64,000 bases of DNA from Chiridota heheva. Lineage: Eukaryota > Echinodermata > Holothuroidea > Apodida > Chiridotidae. Position numbers and translations under genes: made by a program. The DNA lies in contig JAIGNY010003302.1 of NCBI GenBank assembly GCA_020152595.1, positions 186,001 through 250,000 on the forward strand. The letters are read 5' to 3'. The notes under the pieces are model-generated. The model saw only the letters and a program-made list of their open reading frames with translations, was not told the origin of the DNA and ran no database searches. Each line of letters opens with the position of its first letter. Within the stretch, counting starts at the first letter, position 1. Of this stretch, positions 11,485 to 22,195 are shown piece after piece.

Positions 11485-13257
11485 CAGATCAATATATTCT
11501 TCACATAATTGTCTTCATTGGAGGGAAACAGTGAGGCACAGAGAATATAATTGCCTTATTTGCATATTCATTAGTTTTATCTCTCAACTTTAAATTAATT
11601 TATGACCTCCATTTGCTTAACCATAATGACAGCATGTTCCATTTACACTTTACATTATTTACAAATACTTTGAATGTTTCTGTCCTTCCGTGACCCCAAT
11701 TTAACAGCTCACCGAATTAAATCCCAGTCTTTTCTTAATTACGACCCATATCAACCGCTCCAATGACCCATATCAACCACTCCAATGACCCATATCAACC
11801 GCTCCAATGGTCTCCAAATATATCACACTTCACAGCCTCCCTACATCAATTGATAAAACAATTTCAATTTCCAAACACAAATTAATAATTTAATATTAAA
11901 CGGCAGGTGAGGTAATTAAAGACTAAACTGATTAAAAGGGAAACTTTGTGGCTTTTCTTCTTGCTTATAAAAGCATAAAACTAATCAACTATTCAAATAG
12001 CTAAATGTAAGATCCAGGTGACGACTTTTGACTTTTATGAACAATACGAAAACCTACAGTAGACAAATATTGGAAGAGATTTTTTAAAGTTATTTGCGAT
12101 CACTTTTCAAGATATTTTGAGACAAGTAAAATGTAAGCATATGGAATCATGCAGAAAATTCCCCCCACCCCAAGGCTGAAAATGGTAGGTAAATCAACAA
12201 AAATTAAAGGACACATTTGGGTAAAAAGTACAGTAAGAAAAACTCAAATATTGTGAGAAGCAAAGATTAATGGTGAATGTTGCAAGAAGAACAAAATCGT
12301 ATTCATGCAAAATAATAAGTGTTTATGTCCATTGATCCAAATTAATTTTGTGATCTAAAATACATTTTAAAATCAATTTATTATATATTCCCCAATCAAC
12401 ACCCCAGGGAGTGTTACATTTTTAAAAGAGGGAGGGGGAGGCATTTGAGGTTAAATTTTGAATTTACTTACAGAACCGCAAGTAAAATTAAAAAATAGTG
12501 GAAGTAGTATATGAAGTGTATGGGACCCCCTTAGATGAAATGCTTCAATTTGACTTTCAACACCATGAAAATTATTTCTTCAGCACGATTGATCATTTTC
12601 ATGAAAAGAATGCAAAATACTATTGTCTAGGAATAAAGGAATGGAACACTTTCATTACGATTAAACCCAACTCTTCCGGCGTATTTTGCCGTTAATCCAA
12701 AACTGGAGCTTCATTCTTACTGTAAGTAATTTTGAAAGTATGCCATTACCTGCTTCTTCGAAATGGCCGCAATCGCTTCATAACTACGCTGAACTTCACC
12801 TTTGTTGAAAAATTATATTCACTTTATTTTCTGATTTGTTCCTCTTTTTTGGAACGATTAATTTTGCTCAACAAGTAATTTTTTAGTCAGTTCTTGTGTG
12901 AATAGCAAGTTCAATTCTTTTGACAGTATTTTTCAGGCAGTTTTACAGTTTTTAAACTAGTTTTTCAGCTAGTAATTAAATCAGACTATTTAAAATTACA
13001 ATATTACCAATCAATTTTATGTGTGACTTTACGATTTTTCACTGCAAGAAAAAACAACAACATGGGGGCGTTCATTAAAGGGGAACATTTATTAGGGAAT
13101 ATACAGTAGGTATCTGAAAACTGTTTCCAACGACATCAAGCACACACACACACACAAAAGAAGTTTTAACCCAATAAAAAGGTTCTTGCAAGCCTTTCTG
13201 AAAAGACATTTCTAATGTAGGTCTTGAATTACAAGTTCTGTTCTTTACACTTTGAAA
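11485..13257. other. unassigned AT-rich sequence with a 3 x 22-bp repeat
   Basis: The only structure is three tandem 22-bp copies of GACCCATATCAACCGCTCCA (plus AT) at 11743-11808, and a CA run near 13141-13156. The small frame at 12498-12695 has no recognisable motif. Confidence 0.6.
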
Positions 13258-13259
13258 AT

Positions 13260-13502
13260 CAAAAGGTGTGTCAGGGGAACAAAAGGTGTGTCAGGGGAAC
13301 AAAAGGTGTGTCAGGAGAACAAAAGGTGTGTCAGGGAAACAAAAGGTGTGTCAGGGAAACAAAAGGTGTGTCAGGGGAACAAAAGGTGTGTCAGGGAACA
13401 AAAGGTGTATCAGGGAACAAAAGGTGTGTCAGGGGAACAAAAGGTGTGTCAGGGGATCAAAAGGTGTGTCAGGGGAACAAAAGGTGTGTCAGGGGAACAA
13501 AA
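13260..13502. repeat. 20-bp minisatellite
   Basis: Twelve units of AAAAGGTGTGTCAGGGGAAC with few substitutions; two units have lost one base. The indels keep all three frames open over short stretches, which explains the KGVSGEQKVCQG-like frames. Confidence 0.93.
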
Positions 13503-13620
13503 AATAGAATATGAAGTGACATAAATTTCTTCCATTTCATGCGCTACAGTAGTTACCTTTTGCAAAGATGATTAGACTAAAAAGTACAAGCAAAAATTGC
13601 AAAACAATTGTGGGGATTAC

Positions 13621-13796
13621 CAAGTTCTTTAAACAAGTATATGAACTTGGAAACTGGTACACGTGTTCAGTCTTACGAATCCCCATCATGGAATTATGCA
13701 CAAGTTGGAGTGGTGTCAAATTTGTCTGATTGCTGCAAACATCTAAGACATTAATTGCGCCAGCATGCAAGAGTGTTTTCAAGTTTTCAGACCAAC
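13621..13796 (-). pseudogene. ankyrin-like fragment, possible exon
   Basis: On the minus strand an open stretch reads ENLKTLLHAGAINVLDV and shortly after LTPLQLVHNSM. It resembles the end of one ankyrin repeat and the start of the next (consensus VVKLLLEAGADVN...D...G.TPLHLA). It reaches a possible donor, TTG/GTAATC, with the exon ending at 13621. Upstream, the nearest acceptor-like AG (about 13796) lacks a pyrimidine tract, so the 5' border is not established. No second repeat is present and the following residues do not fit ankyrin. It could be one exon of an ankyrin-repeat host protein, a decayed exon, or chance. I see no link with the laminin-G exons. Confidence 0.3.
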
Positions 13797-14569
13797 TGCC
13801 TGCTCTTTAACTATATGCTATCTGAAGGGATCACAAATGGTGTTTTAACAGGTCTATGGAAAGCTATCAAACTTAAAGTCCTTGCATTTTTAGGGAAGCT
13901 TGTTTGTTGTTCCCAGCTTGTACAAGCATGCCACACCCCCCTCCCCCCCCCTCCACTATCAATATCTAAATGTGCAAAATCTGAGCATGATTTGCATCTA
14001 CAAAACTTAACCCTTCAATCCTTACTTCATAGAGAAGACTTATAATTCCACATTGTATGTTGAACAACACAATTTACATTGATTTAGCTACAACAACCTT
14101 TTCAGTTCCCCACAAAACATCAGAACAATTCTAACATAAGGTTATTGACAAATTATTGATTGGCTCTTGCACACTTAGTGGGTCCCCCATTGCTGTTTCC
14201 TGCGATTTATCACAAACAGAGATATTTTATACCAGTAAAATTATTTTCCCCAAATCTACAAACAATTTTCAAGCAAAGTGCTTGTTCTGGGAGAAAGAAA
14301 CTGCACACAAATAAAATAAAGCAGGAAATATGAAAACTTTTACTTTTAAAGTATTAGTTCGGAGTCAAGTAAGTTCATCTTAAATGAAGGAGGATTTCAA
14401 AAGAAACAAAATGGTGAAGAAAGCATTCAAATATTTCATTATTCCAACTTATTCCATTAAGGAGGTATGCAAGTTTCATGTCTTATCTGTGTAGAAATGA
14501 CTGGCGTCTTCATCCAAAGATTTTTATTGCTTTCTTCACTATTTCCTTTCTTTTGAAGTCCTCTTTCAT

Positions 14570-16996
14570 CAGTCTGGTTTCATGTCTCGAACGGGAATCA
14601 ATACTTATGTCCCAATTGGGACACTCAGACATGCGCAGAATACATACGTACTGCAATGGTGTGCATCATATTGAGAGCGGAGATTCATTATAGACTTTCA
14701 CAGAGTCGTTTCAACTGTTCAAGTACACAATACGTGTACAGTAATGATGCACACTTGTATATCGCTAAAACTGGCAGTGACAACTGACTGGCCTATCGGC
14801 GGGAAATGGCTGCGGTCAGTTCAGCAAGAGAATTAAGGTGTGTTGTAAAGACATTACAAAGACATTTCTGAAAAGTTTTTGTTTGTTTTCCACCTTAAGC
14901 TAACAAAGCTGCACAGAAAAGAATGGCTCTGATTTAGGTAGGGTTTCAGCGTTTACATGCACTTACAGTACATCGTGAACAACCAAGAAATCTCTATGTA
15001 TGATCTGTGCTGGTGTGGAAAACGCTGAGTAAATAAACAAAGTCCGACTTACAAATTGTGTTGCATCTTTCAACCCCCCTCATTAACTAGTGGGTAGGGA
15101 TTTGACCCCAACACCCAGTGGGGATCTTAGATCTATGCCCAAAAAGTAGGTTGCAGTTGAAATGTAATGAAAGGGGAAAAATGGAAATTTCTCCCATTGA
15201 CATAACATGTACAAAACAACACGTGTTGCTGCTTCTTTCCAGTTTCGACGACCCCCATTATGGGATATAGTGGGTAAGTATTTGAACCTGATACCCAAAT
15301 GGGATCTAAAAACTATGCCCAGAAAACGGTTTCCAGTCAGAATGGAATTAATATTTTATTTATAAATGAATTTATGGGAGAAAGAAAAATAATAGTTTCG
15401 AAAATTTCTCCCATAACACGAACAAAAAAGCGAGTAAAAGCATTCATTTTTATATGACTTAATTATATTTCAACTGCAAGCTGTTTTCTGAATATAGTTT
15501 TAAGTCCCGCTGGGTGTCCCACTAGCTCATGAGAGGCGCGGACGTCCCGCTGGGTGTCCCACTAGCTCGGCGAGAGGCGCGGACGTCCCGCTGGGTGTCC
15601 CACTAGCTCATGAGAGGCGCGGACGTCCCGCTGGGTGTCCCACTAGCTCATGAGAGGCGCGGACGTCCCGCTGGGTGTCCCACTAGCTCATGAGAGGCGC
15701 GGACGTCCCGCTGGGTGTCCCACTAGCTCATGAGAGGCGCGGACGTCCCGCTGGGTGTCCCACTAGCTCATGAGAGGCGCGGACGCCCCGCTGGGTGTCC
15801 ACTAGCTCATGGCGAGAGCGCGGGACGCCCCGCTGGGTGTCCCACTAGCTCATGAGAGGCGCGGACGTCCCGCTGGGTGTCCCACTAGCTCATGAGAGGC
15901 GCGGACGTCCCGCTGGGTGTCCCACTAGCTCATGAGAGGCGCGGACGTCCCGCTGGGTGTCCCACTAGCTCATGAGAGCGCGCCGGACGCCCCGCTGGGT
16001 GTCCCACTAGCTCGCGAGAGGCGCGACGCCCCGCTGGGTCCCACCAGCTCATGAGAGGCGGACGCCCCGCTGGTGTCCCACCAGCTCATGAGAGGCGCGA
16101 CGCCCCGCTGGGTGTCCTACCAGCTCATGAGAGGCGCGGAGTCCCACTAGCCGGCGAGAGGCGCGGACGTCCCCGCTGGGTGTCCCACTAGCTCATGAGA
16201 GGCGCCGACGCCCCGCTGGGTGTCCCACTAGCTCATGAGAGGCGCGGACGCCCGTCCCTAGCTGGGTGTCCCACTAGCTCATGAGGCGCTGGACGCCCCG
16301 CTGGGTGTCCCACCAGCTCATGAGAGGCGCGGACGCCCCGCTGGGTCTGGGTGTCCCACTAGCTCATGAGAGGCGCGGACGAAAGACACAACACATTTTC
16401 TAAGTTACACTCACAATTTTGTTTACTTACTGATCTTACGGATGTAACCTTGTGTAAGCGTTGTGTCTCAACTGCCTAACGTCGTAACATGGCAATGCAA
16501 CTATAATAATACACGAAACATGCACTGGCAGACTGGTAACCTACACACAGATCGGGCACAGATCATCAAAAATGTATTTATACTGTTTAAAGTTTACTTC
16601 CAATGTCCATGGCGATGTTCGTGAGAATCTTACAAAACACTCAAACAACGATTAAGCAAACGGCTGTTGAGATTTAGTCGCGAAACACATGAAAAATCAA
16701 GTAAAGGCACTCATTTATTTCCGATATATCCTGAAAACGCACCGGTAACTGCTTGATTTGCACCGGTAGAAATGTCACTAAAGGTCGTATTTACATGTTT
16801 ATTTTTAAAAATTGAACATATTTTGCATAAAAATCTACTCCACACACATTGCAAAAAGCTTATTCTAATGGCAATCAACTTTTTCATTGACTTTGCACAC
16901 GGAAAAGCTCTCAAAAAGAGTTGCATGATGGGCTGTACATAGTCATTTTCTTAATTAATATGCATATGATTCCTGATGGGACACTAAACCAGACTG
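14570..16996. mobile_element. 2.4-kb non-autonomous TIR transposon carrying a minisatellite
   Basis: It starts CAGTCTGGTTT at 14570 and ends AAACCAGACTG at 16996, perfect 11-bp terminal inverted repeats. An imperfect extension follows (TGTC, then GGAATCA, at matching distances on both ends). It is flanked on both sides by TTCAT (14565-14569 and 16997-17001), a probable 5-bp target duplication. It holds no transposase-like frame. Inside are two diverged copies of a roughly 190-bp unit (about 15085-15420, each with GTGGGTA...ATTTGA and CTATGCCCA) and the GC-rich 40-bp array. The superfamily is not assigned. A possibly related end lies at 3250. Confidence 0.72.
15505..16380. repeat. GC-rich 40-bp minisatellite inside the transposon
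   Basis: About 22 units of 40 bp containing CCCGCTGGGTGTCCCACTAG and CTCATGAGAGGCGCGGAC. The first seven units are almost identical. From about 15780 rightward they carry many indels, duplications and substitutions. GC content is far above the surrounding DNA and there are several CpGs per unit. The unit includes the palindrome CTCATGAG. Confidence 0.92.
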
Positions 16997-18201
16997 TTCA
17001 TATAAAATAAACTTGCTTGACCCCTAGACAAATCCTTCAAATTCCACAAAATGAAATTCAGCAGTGGGCGAAGAAGGGAAACCTTCTTGAGTCTTGAATA
17101 ATAATACAATAATAATAACGTGAAAGTATTGCCATGTGCTAAAAGAATTTAGTGTTGCATTCGCTTACCTCCATACAAAGAAAACATTTATTTTCTGATC
17201 TATTTAACCCTTACGCTAGCTATTAGGGCTTTGAAAATGCGAGCCCAATTTTGTAACTTTTACTTCATATGCATTTTTGACAACTTTCCTTTCATTACAA
17301 GTTTGGTTGGAATGGAAGCTAAGATATTTATCTTTTGAGTAATGAAAGCCAAATTAGGAAATATTGGACAAAAATATGCAATTTAACCCTACTCTCCCAA
17401 GGTTCCAAAAATAGAATAAGCTATTTCTGAAATTTTTGGAAAGAGGATTTTTTCAGCACTTTCTGTTCCATTTGTACCAAGACAAGTTTGACTTTTATGA
17501 AAGCTAACATGTTGAACTTTCCAAAAAAGTGCATATTTCCGACTCAAATATGCAAATTAGGCCATTGAATTAGCATATTAGGTCTCCAAACATTTTATCT
17601 TTATGACACCCTTGTGCCTTGTGGCTAAATAGCAAAAAAATATGGATAGAATTTCTGAATCGTCCTTGGAAAGACCTTTCATTTGATACTATTCATGGAT
17701 TTTTAGGAATCAGAAGAAGAAAAAAAAGACGCAAATATGAAAAATTTGGTACATTTTGACCTAAAAATTATTCCCCGATTCTGTGAATAATCTATCTAGT
17801 GTATGGCACTAAATTTTCCAAAAATGCATTTTCCCCTTATATGTCCAAAACTAATAGAATGCAGAAAAACAAGATGTTTACATCATCATTTGCAAAAAAT
17901 AAAATAATAAATTATGCAAATGATATGCAAATTAGGTCATTTACCTCATTTATTATGCATTTAAACTTGTTTTTTGTTTATTTCTGACCCAATTTCAGCC
18001 ATTACAAGCTTCACAGCTACTTTTATGTTGATAGACTATGCTGATTATCTATTAGACACTTACTTCTGTTCATTCCACATGGAATTCATGAGGAATGTTG
18101 GTCGAAAAGGTCCAAATTTGTAAAGTTTTCTGCTATACCTTGTTGCTGCAAATAGAATTTAAAAAAATAAAAAAAATTGCAACTATATTCATTCAACTTA
18201 C

Positions 18202-18528
18202 TTTAGTTTGGTCTTCCCATAACCAGTTACCGAAGACCTCGTGTCGATCCCGGTCACTCTCCACCAGTACTTCCCACAGATGATAGTCTTTATCGGCTGC
18301 AGGGATGACCTTCCATCGTTGTATCTCCTGCAGCCGAGCGTTCCGCTCTTTCTCCCTGGTTTTGAAGGCAGCTTTTACCGCTGCAGTCGGATTTTCTTGG
18401 AGTGAAGATGGTGGCGAGACTGCAGCGGAAGGCCTGGAAGAGGGGCCTCGGCTCATCTTCAACGGTCTGTCCCTCTTCCTCTTGGGGTGGGGAGTAGCGG
18501 GCGGCTCGTCCTCTTCAAGCATACGCAT
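18202..18528 (-). CDS. open exon-like segment inside the piggyBac-type element, unknown product
   Basis: A minus-strand frame of 109 codons runs from an ATG at 18528 to a good donor, AAA/GTAAGT, with the exon ending at 18202. The product is basic and proline/serine-rich at first (HPKRKRDRPLKMSRG, a nuclear-localisation-like run at residues 15-30). It then has a charged helix (AAFKTREKERNARLQEIQRW) and ends DRHEVFGNWLWEDQTK. An in-frame stop lies just upstream of the ATG, within a palindromic repeat. Codon use and the splice donor make it look genuinely coding. I do not recognise the family. Its position suggests a middle exon of a transposase-associated protein, but it could also be a host fragment captured by the element. 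Confidence 0.45.
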
Positions 18529-18690
18529 AACATGTTATCGCATAACATGTTATTGTGGTTTCTAGTAGCGGGCGGCTCGTCCTCTTCAAGCATACGCGAT
18601 AACATGTTACGCATAACATGTTATCGATAACATGTTATCGCATAACATGTTATCGCATAACATGTTATCGCATAACATGTTATTGTGGTT
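18492..18690. repeat. array of AACATGTT palindromes plus a duplicated 68-bp segment
   Basis: Eight copies of the near-perfect or perfect 12-bp palindrome ATAACATGTTAT occur at 15-bp spacing or close to it (starts 18527, 18542, about 18599, 18613, 18627, 18642, 18657, 18672). The segment GTAGCGGGCGGCTCGTCCTC and what follows, to TGTGGTTTCTA, is present twice (about 18493-18563 and 18564-18694). The 5' end of the neighbouring minus-strand open frame has therefore been duplicated with the palindromes. The core CATG flanked by AA/TT resembles a p53-family half-site except at the outermost bases. Confidence 0.85.
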
Positions 18691-19325
18691 TCTAACCTGC
18701 CCCACAATTTTGTGGTAATCGTGGGGACAGACTTTTACAGCCGGGAAGCCCAGGGGTACATACAGGGGTCCAAAATCTTTGTTTTATCAATCTAGTAATC
18801 ACCACAACAGTGGCATAGCCAGGGGGAGGGGAAAAGGATCATGGTCCCAAAAATAGGGCATCAAAATAATGTACTGGTACTAGGCCTATATACAAGCATT
18901 TTCCTCTAAATGGGCCTGGGGCACCCCCAACATGTGTATTTTGCCCTAACATGGGACCCCTACTTCACTTTCCCCCATAAAATTGTGAGTTCAGCCCCTG
19001 AAATTAATGGAACTTGGATTTTGTGAAATTGGGAATACACATATTTCAGTAGGCCTAAATTTACAATTTTGCCATTGGGAAATACATATATTTCAGTCCA
19101 TTTAAAAATATTATTATTGGGGTTCAGCTTTCATTTGTTTCATCCGGGCTATTATAGAAAGGACCTAAATCCTTTTTTTATATGTGATTTTAGTGTCCCT
19201 TTTACTTGTTTATCGTAACAAGCAAAAAATCCCCGCTAATTTATCATTATAATTCTATAAGCCTTATTCTATTACTACACATTTATAATGTAGTACTTTC
19301 GCTATTTGTGGAAGAAAACACTCAC

Positions 19326-19515
19326 CAACTTCGTAATTTGGAACAGATCGCTATCCATCTCAGCAGGCTCTATATTCTCCTCTTCCTCAATCTGGTCGAG
19401 TTCTGGTACATCTTCTTCATCAGAAGTACCTTCCGACCCCTCTGAATCATCATTATTGTGAAGAAAACATAGGAGTCGGAAGGCACGTTCAACGTTGTAA
19501 CTTGTATCTCGCCAT
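19326..19515 (-). pseudogene. acidic first-exon-like remnant of a piggyBac-type transposase gene
   Basis: On the minus strand a frame reads NVERAFRLLCFLHNNDDSEG, then a long acidic stretch (SDEEDVPELDQIEEEE, EPAEMDSDLF), and ends ITKL at a strong donor GTGAGT (19325-19320). A short basic-aromatic start followed by an acidic region is typical of the N-terminus of piggyBac-family transposases. The nearest ATG (19515-19513, MARYKLQ) is in another frame, and one base change in phase would join it to the acidic frame, so the start looks frameshifted. A CRE palindrome TGACGTCA lies 52 bases upstream (19567-19574) and could belong to the promoter. The exon at 18528-18202 would be next. Family assignment rests mainly on the TTAA borders. 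Confidence 0.42.
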
Positions 19516-20108
19516 TTTGTGATGTCGAATGTGCGAAAAAAAGAAGGAAAAAAAACAGACGCAAATTGACGTCATCAACAGAGACCTTTTAAGGCATGTA
19601 GAGGGGATGCATCTGTTTTTGTAATAGTTCGTCTGAACGATCTATTTCTCCTCTACCCGTAGAGATTTTAAAAATTCCAATACATTATTTAAGCCATTTT
19701 TTATGATTTTTTGATCAAAAAAGGTCCAAAATGGCCCCAAATCACAAATTTTGGCATATTTTCTCAAAAAAACCCACAAACATTGACCAAATACAAGTAA
19801 AAATCGTGTAGCAACCAACAATTCAAACTCTCTTTATACTTTACCTTAAAAAAAAATAGAACAATTATTCACATATGACATTCGTCTTTCAAAAAAAAAA
19901 AAAAACACCCGTTTTTTTAAAATGCACTTTTTGTAACGATTTTACTCAAAATTTTAATCTAGCCCCCCAACAAAATAACCATATTATGAAAGATCTATTC
20001 AATCTGGTTTGAATGAACTTATTTGCAGCTCTATAGGATTTTGGGAAGGTACTAAAAAAAAAAAAAATGGAAAAGGGATCGTAAACCGTGACGCTGAGTA
20101 AGGGTTAA

Positions 20109-20809
20109 ACAATATTTGGCTAAATTTGGTCAACAAGTGGTCAATCTGTGCACAAGTATAACTTCTTGTCAATACTGAAGACAAAGATTTGTGTTACATA
20201 TTTAGATTCTTTATAAAATTTCCTCTCCAATGATGCTAATCTAGAAATTTAGAAAGAAGGGAAAGAAGAAAAACACCAAAAATGATTTTAGTCAAATGAC
20301 CCCTGAAAATTGCAGCAGAAAAATTAAATGCAGTAGTCTTAGTGCGCTCACGTGTTGGCCCCGTTCATATATACAGTACACTACATGGTCATTAAAAATG
20401 CTTGGTGAAATTGAATAATTATAGAAAAGGGTCAAAATAGAAGGGGTATGCCTTTATTTATATATCAAATGAAAGGAATTGCAAGCACTTTCGAACGTTG
20501 GTGTAATGAAGCATGTGTAATGTACGATTTTGGTACACAATTTTTAGGGTCAAAAATGGCAGAAATTCGTGAAATTTTGAAGAAATTTCTCCAGAACAAA
20601 AGAATGCAGGTAGATCTCAAGTTATTAAAAGATTAAAAAAAATTTTTTTTTGTAATATGACCCTTATAAAAAAGTTAATTTTGTGAAAGAAATATCCGAG
20701 TATTTTAAAATGATATCAAGATTTACTCCCTGTAGAACTTTGGAAAAGTCCCAATTCTATTTTTAGAAAAAGGTGGTTTGAAAATGGCTCGCCGCATGGT
20801 AACGGTTAA
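20109..20809 (-). mobile_element. possible second TTAA-ended fragment, opposite orientation
   Basis: Read on the minus strand, the segment starts TTAACCGTTACCATGCGG at 20809 and contains CCTTTCATTTGATAT. It resembles the terminal regions at 17208 and 63053 in general layout. No matching far end was found, so it is either a truncated relative lying next to the complete element or chance similarity. Confidence 0.3.
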
Positions 20810-21193
20810 AGGAGATCAGTGGTGGGGCATAAGGTGGGGCAACATTTTTCGTTAGTGTTACTTCCCCACCCCACTTCCCCTCAATCAACAAGTCTAGTGT
20901 TTGCCTACTTCCCTCACCAATCATATGACTACAAGTATACAATTTTGCTATGGTGTAGCACTTTTTGGTAGAGGGTGGGTACAGTTGTTTGTACAAAACT
21001 GGTAGTTTGTTCACCCCCCAACCCCCAATCAAATTCACATGCCCACCTATGGTTAAAATTGAACAAGTATAACCTGCTATCCTCCTTATTATACTCCCCG
21101 GCAAACACTGTTGCATCGTCAAAATTAAGAAACTGTACTCACCAAGAAAAAGTGAAAGACATAACATCCCATTACCAATCCTCCGTAAATTAC

Positions 21194-21257
21194 AACTCCA
21201 AAACAAAATGCTCCTCATGATTCCAGAACACTTTAGTGGCCTGCACCAAAGTTCCAA
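21194..21257 (-). CDS. candidate short exon with laminin G-like sequence
   Basis: On the minus strand a good acceptor (branch-like TTAATTG, then TTTTCCTCAG, ending 21258) opens a 64-bp stretch whose frame reads GTLVQATKVFWNHEEHFVLE plus L. It then meets a weak donor, TT/GTAATT (21193). G-x-L-x(n)-HFxLEL is the spacing of two adjacent beta strands in laminin G domains. It lies on the same strand as, and upstream of, the clear laminin-G exon at 4637-4387, which suits one gene. Against it: the exon is very short, the donor is weak, and without splicing the frame stops directly after LEL. A stronger donor (CTTG/GTGAGT) lies further on but follows a stop in this frame. Confidence 0.35.
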
Positions 21258-21780
21258 CTGAGGAAAATCAATTAACCTGTTCCAACCCCGATCTCTTACA
21301 ATCAATAAGATATGATTCCACCAAGAAATAAATAAAAAGATTTCTTTCTCCACAGCTACCTTCCTTGTTCATAGTCTAATTTCCGTAAGTTTTGCCTCAT
21401 TTTCATTTTTGTAATAATGTTTGATTTGCCATGGTGTATTAAGGGAATGGAACTCATTTTGAGATTGTTTGTGTGTAGCATGGGAAATAACGTGTTTCGT
21501 CTTTGGTCGAATCTGCTTCCATTTCTTCTGAGAAACTTCACAAACCTGTTGAGAAAGAAACAATTGAATTATGACGTGAACAAAAAGTGGGCAAACTTCA
21601 AGGAGATATTGATTGTGTGTGGCTGTGTAATACTATCCCGGTTACAAATCTTTTCCTGAAGAAATAAAATGTGACAAAGAAAGAAACAAGGGCTTTTACA
21701 AGATATTGCAACGATAAAAAAACCTTTCAACTCATCATTCCTTACAAGTGACAGACCAAGGAATGCACATACTCTGCTAA

Positions 21781-22195
21781 TTAAAGGATTAGTTCAAGGG
21801 TCAAGCATGTTTATTTTATATGAAAGAGGACTCCAAAAGAAACAAAATGGTAAAGAAAGCATTCAAAAATCTTATTCCATTAAGGAGATATTTAAGTTTA
21901 AAGTTTAGTATTATTTGTGTAAAAATGACTGAAATCAGACTATTTGTGATGTCATAGCCTCAGATTCCTCCAAGTTTTTATGTATTCTATCATAGTTTGT
22001 CCTGTAATTTTGTGGCTTAAAAACCATGGAATATGTCAAAAAAGTAGTAAAAGTGAATTTAGGAAAGATATTTATAATATACCACCTAAAAAATAGTTAG
22101 AGGAAAAATAATTTAAATAGTGAAAAATTAAATTTCTTTAAAATACATAAGATTTTGAGGAATTTGAGGCTATGACATCACAACTGGGGTCCACC
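21781..22195. mobile_element. foldback MITE, second copy, right arm lost
   Basis: The left arm (TTAAAGGATTAGTTCAAGGG, then CCAAAAGAAACAAAATGG) matches those at 14346 and 39826. An inner inverted pair is GTGATGTCATAGCCTC (about 21950) against GAGGCTATGACATCAC (about 22163-22180). Just beyond, sequence switches to another dispersed repeat, so the outer right arm is missing. Confidence 0.6.

Larger units (their letters stand above)
14346..17039. mobile_element. foldback MITE interrupted by another transposon
   Basis: The left arm (14346 to about 14480: TTAAAGTATTAGTTC, then GTCAAGTAAGTTCATC, then TTTCAAAAGAAAC) is matched in inverted orientation by a right arm made of two pieces, 14520-14569 and 16997-17039. 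Joined across the insertion, the right arm is the reverse complement of the same family seen at 21781. The two pieces meet exactly at the borders of the 14570-16996 insert. The family has long inverted arms (over 100 bp) and no coding capacity. Other copies lie at 21781 and 39826. Confidence 0.7.
17208..20104. mobile_element. piggyBac-type DNA transposon, decayed
   Basis: TTAA target duplications (17204-17207 and 20105-20108) directly flank ends that read CCCTTACGCTAGC on the left and, inverted, CCCTTACTCAGCG on the right. Exact duplication of TTAA with a CCC-starting inverted repeat is the piggyBac signature. The left 0.9 kb is clearly related to 63053-63740 (shared ATATGCAAATTAG, ATTTATTATGCA and ACTTACTTCTGTT blocks in the same order). 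Two minus-strand coding remnants lie inside (18202-18528 and 19326-19515), but no catalytic transposase domain can be seen. It is probably a deletion derivative. Confidence 0.68.

Noticed and set aside
20763-21353. 196-codon minus-strand frame
   Set aside because: It reads through a probable intron and splice sites, has no recognisable domain, and its composition is that of non-coding DNA. The better signal is the short candidate exon in another frame (21257-21194).
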